From: Halobacteriovoraceae bacterium
GTDB taxonomy: Bacteria; Bdellovibrionota; Bacteriovoracia; Bacteriovoracales; Bacteriovoracaceae
DNA: 64,000 bases
Reading direction: 5' to 3'
Assembly (NCBI GenBank): GCA_018646195.1
Contig: JABGVH010000036.1
Coordinates: 1 to 64,000 of the forward strand
Made by a program: the position numbers and the translations under genes. Of this stretch, positions 32,840-42,278 are shown one piece after another. Each line of letters opens with the position of its first letter. Position 1 is the stretch's first letter. Below the pieces are notes generated by a model that did no database searches, was not told the DNA's origin, and saw only the letters and a list, made by a program, of their open reading frames with translations.

Positions 32840-34297
32840 ATGGAAGAGGAAAATAAATCTACATCCCGCAAACAGGCCGGGCTATTTTTCAAAATGGCCC
32901 TCAGCTGTATTAGCCTTTTATTGGCATTAGGAACTGCTGAAGTAGGACTTCGTCTGACAGGTTTCTATTTAGAAGCTGGTAGACCTTCTGAATTTATTCC
33001 GCCGTTTGATGAAAAGGCCTATAAGAATAATGACCAAACTTATGAAGTCTTTGAAACTCATCAGGATTCCTCGGTAACACTTGCAATAGGTGATAGTTTT
33101 ACAAACGGAGGCAACGTTGCTTCTTATGACACTTATCCATTCCACCTTTTTCAAAAGCTTAAAGAGACTGGCAAGAAACATTCCATTTTAAATTATGGTA
33201 AATGCGAAAGCAATACTCTAGACCTCTATCGAAGACTTACTCTTTTACTTGAGGAACGGAAGGAAAGAAAGTTAGTGCAACCAAAATTTGCAGTAATGCT
33301 GATTGGTTCTGCTGACCTTTTTGGATTTAGTTTTGGAGCAGTCAATCAAGAGGAAATAAATAAAATAAGAAATCCTCTTGAAAAAAACTGGTACCAAGAT
33401 TTTCGTGTTTATAAAGTTTTTAGGCATCTCAAATATATCGTTTTAAATAAATTGAGAATTGAAAAAGGCTTGCGTCAGAGGCAATTCGAAATGGGAGAGA
33501 AGGAACTTCTCTTATTAAGGAAAATATTTGCTCAATCGATGCCTTATTTCCTTAGAGATAAAAACAACTACGATTCCAAAAGTGATTTCTTTAAACCTTT
33601 CTGGCTGGAAGCAAAAAGTGACACCAGCCTCGAAAGGCTTCTATTAAGTGCAATCCCCGAAAGAGAACTGAGAGGAGATCTCTACATAGAATGGTTGTTA
33701 TCTCTTTTAAGTAGTTATTATTCAAATAAAAATCAGCATTCTCGATCAGTAGAGTTATTTTTGAACTTTGCAACTCGTTACCCTCTTCTTTTTTGGTCGC
33801 AAAATATGTTTAAGGCCGCTCGCTACAATTTGATACAAACTTTTCGATTTCAAAGTAAGTTTCCTCCCGCAAAAATAATCGAGATCCTGAAAAACCAGGT
33901 CGAAAAAGAAGGCCAGTTAAAGACCAATAAAAATATTAATGGATTTTTAGAAATACTAAAAAGTTGGGATACCCAAACCCAGGTCCTTAACTTAAATAGA
34001 GAAAAAATATGGAGTAAAATAATTAAGCTTTGCAAAAAGTATGGAGTTCAAATAATTCTCCAAAATTACCCAACCGACTATCATGGAGCGAATGCTTTTC
34101 TTAGTAAGGTGTCTAAACAGTATGACTTACCTCTGGTTAACAATTTTAAAGTCTTTAAAGAATTGATTCAAAAAGAAGGGAGGAGTCGCTATCTCTACGA
34201 TGACGACCATTGCACCCCTGAAGGATACCGAGTAATGGCGCTTAATATTGCTAACACAATTTCCCTTTTAAATAGGAAAGGAATAGGCACTCATTAA
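32840..34297 (+). CDS. Membrane-anchored SGNH/GDSL-like hydrolase
   Basis: The 485-residue protein has an N-terminal signal anchor (ALSCISLLLALGTAEVGLRL, residues 20-39) and an SGNH-type fold outside the membrane. Block I is TLAIGDSFTNGGNVASYDTYPF with the nucleophile Ser near residue 83, a block III-like ...AVMLIGSADLFGF follows, and the C-terminal YLYDDDHCTPEGYRVM carries the Asp-x-x-His pair. The long middle is helical. Related proteins add or remove acyl groups on surface glycans (AlgX/AlgJ-like and NodU-locus SGNH proteins). It precedes cassette A, whose DUF1552 gene overlaps its 3' end, and is a paralogue of the proteins encoded at 56662 and, more distantly, 59370. Confidence 0.8.
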   Translation: MEEENKSTSRKQAGLFFKMALSCISLLLALGTAEVGLRLTGFYLEAGRPSEFIPPFDEKAYKNNDQTYEVFETHQDSSVTLAIGDSFTNGGNVASYDTYPFHLFQKLKETGKKHSILNYGKCESNTLDLYRRLTLLLEERKERKLVQPKFAVMLIGSADLFGFSFGAVNQEEINKIRNPLEKNWYQDFRVYKVFRHLKYIVLNKLRIEKGLRQRQFEMGEKELLLLRKIFAQSMPYFLRDKNNYDSKSDFFKPFWLEAKSDTSLERLLLSAIPERELRGDLYIEWLLSLLSSYYSNKNQHSRSVELFLNFATRYPLLFWSQNMFKAARYNLIQTFRFQSKFPPAKIIEILKNQVEKEGQLKTNKNINGFLEILKSWDTQTQVLNLNREKIWSKIIKLCKKYGVQIILQNYPTDYHGANAFLSKVSKQYDLPLVNNFKVFKELIQKEGRSRYLYDDDHCTPEGYRVMALNIANTISLLNRKGIGTH

Positions 34298-36074
34298 AAC
34301 GAATAGAAGAAGCTTATTGAAATCATTGCTTATGGGAGCTTCGCTTCCAATGGATATGTTTGTTTCTTCAATCCTCTCAGGAGTATTTAATACAATCCAA
34401 GCAAGTGAACGGGGAGTTCAACCTCGAAATTATCTTTTAGTAAATTTAATCGATGCTCCTGCTCGCTGGCCAATGGATTTGGTTCTTAGGCCAAAAGACG
34501 ATTCATTATTTGTGCCCAACCCAATGATTGTGACACGTTTTAATGAAATCCCAAAGAACCCTCTCGAGATGAGTTTCGAATATGCTACCCACAAAATCTC
34601 AGGAATTAATTTTCCTTCTATCTGGGGAACTACTACTCCTGGGCCTAGAGGAAGTGAAAGGAAAATTGCAGATTTGGCACAGAATACCTGTATTATACGT
34701 GGTTGCAATATGGGAATTGATGGTCATGTTAGAAATAATATGCGGCTGGCAGCCCCTAATCAAGACGGATTAAGTATTGGCGGTCAGGTAGCTGATTTTT
34801 CTTCAAGACCCATACCTACTATATTACTCTCAGGAGAAATGGGCTTTGATAATAATGCCGCTAGTGCATTTAAGTCAAAATTAGGGAAAATACCAATTGA
34901 TATAGATGACCGGGTTGATGATTATTTTAAATTTTTAATTGATCCATTTTACTCAAAGAATGTCTTGGGTTTTAGGGGAAATGCTGTTCGAAAGGAGTTT
35001 GTTCAGAAATCAACTGACCTGATTCGTTTCCATCTTAAAAGAGCAGGCTCAGATCGAAAGTTTCAAACTTCTCGCAAGAATATAGAAAGGCTGATTGAAA
35101 AAAGTTTAGAAACGTTAGACAGAGACTACCAAATTCTTGTCAACAAGTACTCAGACCTAGTTTCAAGGTCCCTAAGAAATACTAGAATTCCGGGAGTTAC
35201 AGACCGGGCGATTCCGGGTTTTGAGTTACCGATTTCAGTGAAAAAAGAGAGGTTAACAAGAGTTGTTGAAGATGTTTTAGGAATGTATAAAAATGAATCG
35301 GAATTCCTAGGTGAAAAAGATTTGAGGACTATTTACGACACCTCCGAGATTATCAACTTGGCCAATCAATTCGCTATCGCCGAATTATCTTTTAAAAATA
35401 ACTTAACTAATTCTATTGTCTTAAATGTGAACCCCATTACCCACTTAAACTATCAGAGAAGTTATGCCGTTTCTAACTTGGAACTCAGCGATGGCCCTAA
35501 CCCAAGGATGATAACCCTTAAGAATCCAAATAAAATTTTGAAAAGTAGAATAAGGGATAATCATTATGAACCTGATGCCCATAGGACGGGAACTATACCG
35601 ACTCTGGTGGGCAGCTCTTTATTATTCCGCGCCTTAAGTTCTTGTCTTTTAGAATTCACGGATCAACTGAAAGCTGCCGGCCTTTTTAATGAGACGTTGA
35701 TCCATATGGCGGGAGAGTTTGATAGAGAACCACGTAAGGATCATTCTGGTAGCGAACACGGCTGGACTGGACATACCTCAACTTTGATCTCAGGAATAAT
35801 TCAAAAACCTCAGGTAATTGGGAATATTTATTCAGATTCTATTTCAAATACAGACTTCTTTAAAAATAGTGGGACTTGGGGCAAAGGAGCTCCCGTTGCT
35901 GAGCTGGGGCGAACTTTAAATTACGGGAATATAGCGTCTAGTATTGCCAGTATTCTAAGAGTCCCTAGTCCTATTTCCAATGAGAAAAGCATACTGGCAG
36001 TAAAATCCGGAAGGCTTCGGCCCTTAATTGAGGAGGCCAAAAATCTCGGTCTAAATAAGGAGGGGATGAAATGA
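34293..36074 (+). CDS. Cassette A gene 1: DUF1552 protein with Tat-type N-terminus
   Basis: The protein matches DUF1552, a family of exported proteins of unknown function common in Planctomycetes and Myxobacteria and often paired with c-type cytochromes. Key regions are LLVNLIDAPARWPMD near the mature N-terminus, IRGCNMGIDGHVRNNMRLAA, and the C-terminal GEFDREPRKDHSGSEHGWTG with HTSTLISG. The first ATG/TTG candidates (TTG at 34317) would remove the twin-arginine motif. Reading from ATT at 34293, which overlaps the previous stop and has GGAAAGGA upstream, restores KTNRRSLLKSLLMGAS, aligned with the Tat motifs of the paralogues. I therefore propose the rare ATT start. It overlaps the small gene by four bases. 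The function is unknown. Confidence 0.85.
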   Translation: MKTNRRSLLKSLLMGASLPMDMFVSSILSGVFNTIQASERGVQPRNYLLVNLIDAPARWPMDLVLRPKDDSLFVPNPMIVTRFNEIPKNPLEMSFEYATHKISGINFPSIWGTTTPGPRGSERKIADLAQNTCIIRGCNMGIDGHVRNNMRLAAPNQDGLSIGGQVADFSSRPIPTILLSGEMGFDNNAASAFKSKLGKIPIDIDDRVDDYFKFLIDPFYSKNVLGFRGNAVRKEFVQKSTDLIRFHLKRAGSDRKFQTSRKNIERLIEKSLETLDRDYQILVNKYSDLVSRSLRNTRIPGVTDRAIPGFELPISVKKERLTRVVEDVLGMYKNESEFLGEKDLRTIYDTSEIINLANQFAIAELSFKNNLTNSIVLNVNPITHLNYQRSYAVSNLELSDGPNPRMITLKNPNKILKSRIRDNHYEPDAHRTGTIPTLVGSSLLFRALSSCLLEFTDQLKAAGLFNETLIHMAGEFDREPRKDHSGSEHGWTGHTSTLISGIIQKPQVIGNIYSDSISNTDFFKNSGTWGKGAPVAELGRTLNYGNIASSIASILRVPSPISNEKSILAVKSGRLRPLIEEAKNLGLNKEGMK

Positions 36075-36652
36075 AAATAGCTTTCACTCTTTTCTTGATT
36101 TTGATTTCTATGCGGCTGGCTGCTTTTCAGGTAAAAAAAGAGCCAAGGTACGGAGATCGATTTTTCACTTCTTCAGTTTTGAGAGGAATATTTGGACCAA
36201 GCGCTGAAAAAACCATTAGAGAGAAGATAATTTTGAAACCGAGAATATTTGGTGGTCCTTGTTCAAGTATGGAAGAACTTTATACAAAAGATCCTGAAAC
36301 AGGTCTGGAAGTTTCCCGTGAAAGAAACTTTGAGTGTCACTACGGTAGGGGAGACTCAAAAGTTAAAATGTTGGTTGAAGGAGGGGATATTAGAAAAGGT
36401 TTAATATCTAAAACTTGCGAGACCCTAATTGCCGATAAGAAATCATTAAAATATGCCCTCGGAGGGAACCTTTATTTAGATAGCAATAACAAAAATTTAA
36501 ATATGATTTTTAAAAAATTCTATCCACTTACTACGATGACTAAAAGCATGTATGAATTTTATGCCAAGAAACGGAAAATTAAAAAAGAAGGGCGCTTCTG
36601 GAAATACTTTTTATTAAGTCTTTGCCTCTCTGAGGAGTGGCAAATTCCGTGA
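36071..36652 (+). CDS. Cassette A gene 2: small exported four-cysteine protein
   Basis: The 193-residue protein has a Sec signal peptide (residues 1-18) and shares with the two paralogues the segment RYGDRFFTSSVLRGIFG, FGGPCS, a C-x-(Y/S/E)-G near the middle (ECHYG), a KTCETL block, KKFYP, and the C-terminus SLCLSEEWQIP that ends exactly at the stop. Four cysteines sit at matching positions, suggesting two disulfides in an extracytoplasmic domain. I recognise no named family. The gene overlaps the genes on both sides by four bases, so translation is coupled. Confidence 0.75.
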   Translation: MKIAFTLFLILISMRLAAFQVKKEPRYGDRFFTSSVLRGIFGPSAEKTIREKIILKPRIFGGPCSSMEELYTKDPETGLEVSRERNFECHYGRGDSKVKMLVEGGDIRKGLISKTCETLIADKKSLKYALGGNLYLDSNNKNLNMIFKKFYPLTTMTKSMYEFYAKKRKIKKEGRFWKYFLLSLCLSEEWQIP

Positions 36653-38448
36653 GAACTAAATTAGTCTTGGCCATTTTATTTATCTTTGTTAGCTGTATCG
36701 GTTTTTTTATTTTTAAACCAGCTACTCCAGTGGTTGACTTATCTTTTGAAAGTGAGAAATATACGGTTGCCTATTCGATTATAAAGAATAGGTGCTCTGG
36801 CTGCCATGGTGAATATTTAGGATATAGCGAAAAAAAGTGGATTGAAAATAAGTTGGTAATTCCGTCAGCCCCTAAAAAATCTGAGTTATTCAGATACTTA
36901 AGAGGGGCCAATGTCGGAGGGGCCGAGAATATGCCCCCGAAAAGTTCTCTTTTGCCGGAAGAATTGAAGCATTTAAGAAATTGGATTACTCATCTTCCCA
37001 AGTTAGAAAATTACCAATTAACTAATTCAAGATTTAAAATTCCAAAGAAAATTACTGGCCATGCAAATAGCCAATTAGTTCTTACTGCAGAAGAACATTA
37101 CTATCGCTGCTATTCCCACTTGGTTAGGGAAAGACCCGATTCCGATGACCCGTTGCTGTTAAAGATTCAAAAAAAGCAGCTAGACAGTACAAGTGCCTGT
37201 ATGGAGCTATTAAAGCTCGCGGAATTTTCAAATAGTGGCCGCCTTAAAAAAGAAACCACCAACTCGATAAAAATATTAAGGACTTTAAACAACTTTCATA
37301 ATACCTGGTTCCCGGCATTCTTAGTCCTAAGGCCCTTTGAAATGTTTTTAACCTACGATATATCCGAGCTCGAGACTTCAGCCTATTTTGTGACTCGCGC
37401 ACTTTTTCAACCAGGTGCTCACTACAGTCAAGTTGTAACTGCCGAAAGTGCCTATGAAGGGATTCGGAAAGCATCAGTTGCACCGGATTACGCTCTAGGT
37501 ATGCGTCTAGAAAAGAAGCCAGAGCTAAAATCTGGGAATTTTTTTCATGGACTGGCATTTGGTCAGCAACAAAAATGGCAGCCTAAAATTTTGGAGCGGG
37601 GACCTTTGATTGGGCTTCGTCAGATTCCAGTTGGACGAGATATGCTTCCTCGGTATGTTGATGATTCTATTCTTCCCGAACTATTTAATCGGCCGCTAGA
37701 TATTCACGCCAGCCTGGGAGGAGGGGTTATGGGAACTAACCCCTACCTTCTCTTTAACTCTGGCCGAAATGCTGGGGAGAAAATGGATGGTGCTCGCCTA
37801 TTACCTAGGAGATGGGGCAAGGCGATCTTAAGGGACTTACTTTGTAGAGAGCTTCCCGTAGTTCAACCTAAAGATGCCCATTTATTTGTCCAAAAGTCTT
37901 CATCGGTATCTTTTCGAAGTGGTACAAGTTGTATGCAATGCCATGCCTCGATGGATCATTTAGGGGCATTGGCCAGAAATATGGAGCTCGTTTATTCAAA
38001 TAACGAAGCGGGAAAATGGCCCACAAATCATGTGAAATTTCATCCAAATAGATCTGAATTTAATACTTCTATTTGGACTGAAAGCAATCCTAATTACCAC
38101 CAGGGGAAAACCGAGGGGATCTTTTATTTTAGAAATCTATACGGTGAATTGATAAATGAGAAATTAAATAATTTAAAAGAACTAGGCGAACTTCTAGCTG
38201 GGTCAGATGATCTCTATGTCTGTGCCGCAAAAAGGTATTTTCAATTTTTTACAGGAATTAATATTAAGATCGAGGATTTTAGTATCTCTGAAGGCAATGC
38301 ATCGATTGAAGAGCAACAATATCTTAGGATGATAATTGGATTAGGAAAAAGCCTTAAAGAGCACCAAAGCCTAGCTAAGCTAATTGAGAGCATAATAGAT
38401 TCTCCAACCTATAAGCAACGGGATTATAAAATCACTTGGAAAAAATAA
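36649..38448 (+). CDS. Cassette A gene 3: di-heme c-type cytochrome (DUF1588/DUF1592-like)
   Basis: Start is GTG at 36649, overlapping the previous stop, chosen over an in-frame GTG at 36637 because the paralogue at 53944 starts at the same point. The ~599-residue protein begins with a hydrophobic anchor and has CSGCH (Cys49/52, His53) followed by MPPKSSLL, with Met as a likely axial ligand, so this is a mono-heme cytochrome domain. A second CMQCH (Cys428/431) lies in the C-terminal half, next to LGGGVMGTNPYLLFNSGR and LCRELPVVQP, and CAAKRYFQFFTG follows. This resembles the planctomycete DUF1592/DUF1588-type cytochrome proteins. It should pass electrons in the periplasm. Substrate unknown. 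Confidence 0.85.
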   Translation: MRTKLVLAILFIFVSCIGFFIFKPATPVVDLSFESEKYTVAYSIIKNRCSGCHGEYLGYSEKKWIENKLVIPSAPKKSELFRYLRGANVGGAENMPPKSSLLPEELKHLRNWITHLPKLENYQLTNSRFKIPKKITGHANSQLVLTAEEHYYRCYSHLVRERPDSDDPLLLKIQKKQLDSTSACMELLKLAEFSNSGRLKKETTNSIKILRTLNNFHNTWFPAFLVLRPFEMFLTYDISELETSAYFVTRALFQPGAHYSQVVTAESAYEGIRKASVAPDYALGMRLEKKPELKSGNFFHGLAFGQQQKWQPKILERGPLIGLRQIPVGRDMLPRYVDDSILPELFNRPLDIHASLGGGVMGTNPYLLFNSGRNAGEKMDGARLLPRRWGKAILRDLLCRELPVVQPKDAHLFVQKSSSVSFRSGTSCMQCHASMDHLGALARNMELVYSNNEAGKWPTNHVKFHPNRSEFNTSIWTESNPNYHQGKTEGIFYFRNLYGELINEKLNNLKELGELLAGSDDLYVCAAKRYFQFFTGINIKIEDFSISEGNASIEEQQYLRMIIGLGKSLKEHQSLAKLIESIIDSPTYKQRDYKITWKK

Positions 38449-39191
38449 ATGTCTGCATAAATTGTGATGATTTTGGCCTAAGTCCTGAAATTAATTTAGG
38501 AATTTTTAAAGCTATTGAAGAGGGATTACTTGGCTCTTGTTCGGTTTTAATGAATGAGCAGTCCCTCGCTGACTATCAGAAATTAAATTCCTTAGATATC
38601 GACCTAGGTCTTCATTTTTCCTTAACAACCTCAAATCAAAAAGTTCATTCCCCTCTCGGACTTTGTTGGAGTTACCTAACTGGAAAAACCGATCAGACCT
38701 GGATAAACCAACAACTTACTGAACAGCTAGAATTATTTAGGAAGGTTTTTGCAAGGGAACCCTTATTTATAGATACCCATCAAAATATCCACTACCTTCC
38801 CTTCGTGCGTAGGGAGGTCGCAAAGCAGTTAATAAAACTTCAAACTGACATACTCAGAATTCCCGTTGAAAGCTCGTCTTATTTTTCCTTGAAAAAAATA
38901 ATGTATCAGGCGCTATTTCCTTTTGAGAATAATTTCATACCCTTTTGGGGTCTAGGCCATATGGGTAAAAATTTTAACGAACAGAGAATCTTAAATCAAC
39001 TAGAGTACCTCAAAAATAAAAACTTAAAGTACTCTCTCTGGATGGTACACCTTGGAAATTATTCAGAAGGTCATTTTGGTGATTCTTATAACCAAGAAAG
39101 GGTGAATGAGTTAGAGACTTTGCTGTCGTTGAAAAATAAAATAATAGATAAGGCAAATCTAATTAAATTTAGCGAAATTGAATCAAATTGA
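38436..39191 (+). CDS. YdjC/ChbG-like carbohydrate deacetylase
   Basis: The 251-residue protein begins near TTG at 38436, overlapping the cytochrome gene by 13 bases. The opening CINCDDFGLSPEINLGI carries the DDFG metal-binding acid pair, LGLHFSLTT a metal His, and LFIDTHQNIHYLP the second His site, as in YdjC/ChbG deacetylases acting on N-acetylated sugars. The core catalytic residues are present. It may deacetylate a sugar of the locus. It overlaps hemN at the 3' ends by nine bases, convergent. Confidence 0.85.
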   Translation: MEKINVCINCDDFGLSPEINLGIFKAIEEGLLGSCSVLMNEQSLADYQKLNSLDIDLGLHFSLTTSNQKVHSPLGLCWSYLTGKTDQTWINQQLTEQLELFRKVFAREPLFIDTHQNIHYLPFVRREVAKQLIKLQTDILRIPVESSSYFSLKKIMYQALFPFENNFIPFWGLGHMGKNFNEQRILNQLEYLKNKNLKYSLWMVHLGNYSEGHFGDSYNQERVNELETLLSLKNKIIDKANLIKFSEIESN

Positions 39192-40550
39192 TTTACTAAA
39201 ACAATGGTCAGTAATCCCTTTTTCTATTAACCTGGGATCGATTGCCATGCAAATATTGCGTAGAAAAGGGCGACCTCTCTCTGTCACTGAAATTTTACTT
39301 CCCGACATATTTATAAGGCCATCTTCAATTAGTTCCAAAAGGTTTTTTCTAACTTTTTCTTGTAGGTCCTTTTCTAAGTTGAGTATAAAGTCGTAGGTCT
39401 CAGATGAAAGATTACACATTATTCCCTGAATTACTTGATTGGTTTTTACATCTAGTAAAGTAGAGGTATGGCCATTAATCCAAGGGAAAGCACCTTCTTG
39501 GATATTTTCTTGGTATTTTTCAATATCCTTTTCGTTTTGTACAAATCCATTACCAGAAGAAGATATAGAGGACGCTCCGAGGCCAATTAAAGTGGGGGAT
39601 TCTTGAACCGTGTATCCCATAAAGTTTCTATGGAGTTGGCCGTTTTTGAAAGCTTGATTGAGGGGATCATTTTCTTTAGAAAAATGGTCCAGTCCTAACT
39701 TTAAATAGCCTGCTTTTTCTAATAATTCCTCGCTCAGTTCAAAAAGCTCCTGCTTTTCTCTTCCAAGTGGTAGTGGGTATTTTTCCAATGATTTTTGCGA
39801 GAGTGCTTTCCATGGCACATGGGCATAGCTATAGAGCGCAATTCTTTCAGGAGCGAGCTCAAGAACTTTCTTGATTGTCTTTTGTATACTTTTTTTATTT
39901 TGTAGGGGAAGCCCATAAATCAGGTCAAAATTGATCGCCTTAAAACCAAAATTACGACAAGTTAAAACTAATTCTGAGATCATTTTAAAATCTTGAACTC
40001 TATTGATGGCCTTTTGGACATCCGGATCGAAATCTTGAATCCCCAACGAGATTCTATCAAATTTTAGTTCCCGCAACATTTTTAGCTGTTCTACCTTTAT
40101 AGTTCTAGGATCGATTTCTATTGAGAGACTGTGATTTTTTAAGAGTTTGGCTTTTGAAGTAATTCCGTTAATTAGTCTTTTTATGTTTTTTGCAGATAAA
40201 AAATTAGGGGTTCCCCCTCCTAAGTGAATGGCTGCAATTTTCGGCAACTCATCGAGCTCCTTTATATAGAGGTCCCATTCCCCTAATAATGCGGTAATAT
40301 AATTTTCTTCTAATTCGTGATTTTTGGTAATTTTTTTATGACAACCGCAATAGGTACAGAGGGATTCACAAAAGGGGATGTGAAGATAAAGCTCAATTGC
40401 TCTTCCGGTGGCAACTGAATGCTTTAATTCTTCAAACCAATCGCTCTTGTCGGGAACTCCATTCCAATGGGGCAGTGCCGGATAGCTGGTGTAGCGTGGT
40501 CCTGCTTTATTATATTTCTGAAGAAGAGATTCATTATTTATAGCATGCAT
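39183..40550 (-). CDS. hemN: Oxygen-independent coproporphyrinogen III oxidase
   Basis: The 455-residue enzyme decarboxylates coproporphyrinogen III to protoporphyrinogen IX in heme synthesis without oxygen. It has the N-terminal YNKAGPRYTSYP motif characteristic of true HemN, the radical SAM motif PFCESLCTYCGCHKKI near residue 57, LGGGTPNFLS, and a C-terminal VTERGRPFLRNICMAID. All these mark genuine HemN and not HemW. It is the only housekeeping gene inside the cassette region, perhaps relevant because the neighbouring cytochromes need heme. TATGAT ends 5 bp before the ATG. Confidence 0.95.
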   Translation of the reverse strand: MHAINNESLLQKYNKAGPRYTSYPALPHWNGVPDKSDWFEELKHSVATGRAIELYLHIPFCESLCTYCGCHKKITKNHELEENYITALLGEWDLYIKELDELPKIAAIHLGGGTPNFLSAKNIKRLINGITSKAKLLKNHSLSIEIDPRTIKVEQLKMLRELKFDRISLGIQDFDPDVQKAINRVQDFKMISELVLTCRNFGFKAINFDLIYGLPLQNKKSIQKTIKKVLELAPERIALYSYAHVPWKALSQKSLEKYPLPLGREKQELFELSEELLEKAGYLKLGLDHFSKENDPLNQAFKNGQLHRNFMGYTVQESPTLIGLGASSISSSGNGFVQNEKDIEKYQENIQEGAFPWINGHTSTLLDVKTNQVIQGIMCNLSSETYDFILNLEKDLQEKVRKNLLELIEDGLINMSGSKISVTERGRPFLRNICMAIDPRLIEKGITDHCFSKSI

Positions 40551-40555
40551 ACGGC

Positions 40556-40561
40556 ATCATA
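40556..40561 (-). promoter_or_regulatory. -10 element, leaderless, for hemN
   Basis: TATGAT on the minus strand ends 5 bp before the ATG at 40550, between hemN and the upstream GT gene. Confidence 0.4.
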
Positions 40562-40593
40562 AGGCCGATACCGCTTAAAAAACATGAGCTAGC

Positions 40594-41676
40594 TCAGCTT
40601 TTACTTTTGATCAATTGGTCAATATGCCCAGCTGCGAGGCTGGCACCATTACACTCAATAGTAGTTTTTTTGAATACTTCTGTGTATTGCTGATACTTAC
40701 TTAGGAATTCATTCAGATCGAATTGTAAATTTAAGGGATTTCCAATTTGACCAACACCAAGGTTTTCAATACCAAGAGCATTGGTTAGCTGCTCATAATG
40801 ATTGTTTACAGGTAGCAATAACATCGGTTTTTTAAGTGCTAGTGCCTCGCTAATAGAACTAAAGCCTGCGTTGATAATCATAACGTTGCAATTTTTAACA
40901 AATTCTGAGCTGTCATGAACTTTGCCATGAAATCGAATATTTTCGCTATCCTCACCTTCGAGACCGAGAACATCCATTGTGACGTCTCTAGGCAGTATCA
41001 GTTCTCTAATTATTCTCTGATTGATTTGAAAGCCAGCTCCGCTAAACATCATGAGAATTTTAGAGAGCTTGCCAGGACTAGCTGTCGATTGGTACCCACT
41101 CCTAACGATCAGGGGTAAGGCTTTGATATTGCTGGTATTTTCTGGAGCCGGCTGCCACTGTGGCGCCAGAACCAAGTCGGGAACTAAACGGTGAAAACTA
41201 CAGTCGAGGCGTTCCAATAGGTATTGAAAAAAAATCTCCCTGTTTTTAGTGGGCAATCCTTCTGAGCTGGCGACGGTTTGCTCGGCATTATTGATGGCCA
41301 CTAGGGTAAAGCTCTTTTTGAATATGAGAGGAAGTATGGAGTAATCAGAATCTATAACAACTGCTTTATAGTTCTCATTTTCAATTCTTTTTTTCAAGAT
41401 ACGAACATTCTTTATAAAACTTTTTAGCAAGCGCGGACCATTGATAAAAGTAAGCAAGCTGCTAATTTCTCCTTCACTTGTAGTGGAGTATTTAAGCGGA
41501 GAGAATTCCAATAGCGCCGATATATTTTCATTGCCTGAAAAATAGAAGGTACTATTATTTGAAGTAATACAGTCAATTTCATAACCTTTGGCCTTAAGGT
41601 ATTCGATAATCGCCGAGCATCTTGTTGAATTTCCAAGACCGTAACCGTTAATGATAAATAAGATTTTATTTTTCAT
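40594..41676 (-). CDS. MGT/MurG-type GT-B glycosyltransferase
   Basis: The 360-residue protein begins ILFIINGYGLGNSTRCSAI, the glycine-rich N-terminal strand of GT-B enzymes like MurG and the YjiC/MGT group, and has a C-terminal IINAGFSSISEALALKKPMLLLP with LPVNNHYEQLTNA, the donor-binding region of these enzymes. No signal peptide. It overlaps the methyltransferase by four bases (ATGA) and precedes hemN. It probably transfers one sugar in the cluster. Confidence 0.85.
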   Translation of the reverse strand: MKNKILFIINGYGLGNSTRCSAIIEYLKAKGYEIDCITSNNSTFYFSGNENISALLEFSPLKYSTTSEGEISSLLTFINGPRLLKSFIKNVRILKKRIENENYKAVVIDSDYSILPLIFKKSFTLVAINNAEQTVASSEGLPTKNREIFFQYLLERLDCSFHRLVPDLVLAPQWQPAPENTSNIKALPLIVRSGYQSTASPGKLSKILMMFSGAGFQINQRIIRELILPRDVTMDVLGLEGEDSENIRFHGKVHDSSEFVKNCNVMIINAGFSSISEALALKKPMLLLPVNNHYEQLTNALGIENLGVGQIGNPLNLQFDLNEFLSKYQQYTEVFKKTTIECNGASLAAGHIDQLIKSKS

Positions 41677-42272
41677 TTAATTTTAAATTGATAGTAATGG
41701 TTAAAAGGAGCAAAGGGATGGGATTCAGCTAATGAGAATTGGTGTTCTGCAGCGATTGAGAGCAATTCGTCCCTTGAATATAACTTTATTTCTCTTTTTC
41801 CAATCAAGTGAAATAGTTGATAACTCCTGGTTAGAAATCCTTTATGAGGAACTACGATAATCAAAGTTCCGTTCTTGCCTAAAGATTCTTTTGCTAACTT
41901 AAAAAACTTTTTGGGACTATCCAGAAATTCAATAGATCCTACCGAAAAAACTAAGTCGAATTCTCTGGGAGGAGTAAATTCTTCGATGGCCGAATTTACT
42001 TTTTCAACGTTCTTATAGGAAAATTGCTCAAGCATTTTTAGCGAAATATCAATTGCAGTAACTTTTTCTTCTGTGCATTCAGATAAAAGACCTGTGTAGA
42101 AACCTGCTCCGCATCCCAGCTCTAACGTATTTTGGAATGCTTGATCCGCCAGTATAACTTGCATTTGTCTGAATTCTTTTTTACGTATGATATTCCAAGG
42201 AAAACTAGCGGTGGCCCGAAGATAATCTTTAGCGATAGAATCAAAATATTTTTTCGTTTGTTCTACTTGCAA
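41673..42272 (-). CDS. Class I SAM-dependent methyltransferase
   Basis: The 199-residue protein has motif I LELGCGAGFYTG near residue 50, the acid in VTAIDISLKML, and LVFSVGSIEFLDSP as motif IV. It starts at TTG 42272 just six bases after the preceding stop, without a strong ribosome site. Substrate unknown, probably a sugar or lipid hydroxyl or carboxyl group. Confidence 0.85.
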   Translation of the reverse strand: MQVEQTKKYFDSIAKDYLRATASFPWNIIRKKEFRQMQVILADQAFQNTLELGCGAGFYTGLLSECTEEKVTAIDISLKMLEQFSYKNVEKVNSAIEEFTPPREFDLVFSVGSIEFLDSPKKFFKLAKESLGKNGTLIIVVPHKGFLTRSYQLFHLIGKREIKLYSRDELLSIAAEHQFSLAESHPFAPFNHYYQFKIK

Positions 42273-42278
42273 AATAAG

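Noticed and set aside
34317-36074. Cassette A DUF1552 start at the first TTG
   Set aside because: This start removes the twin-arginine motif that both paralogues have. The ATT at 34293 fits better, though TTG remains the conventional alternative.
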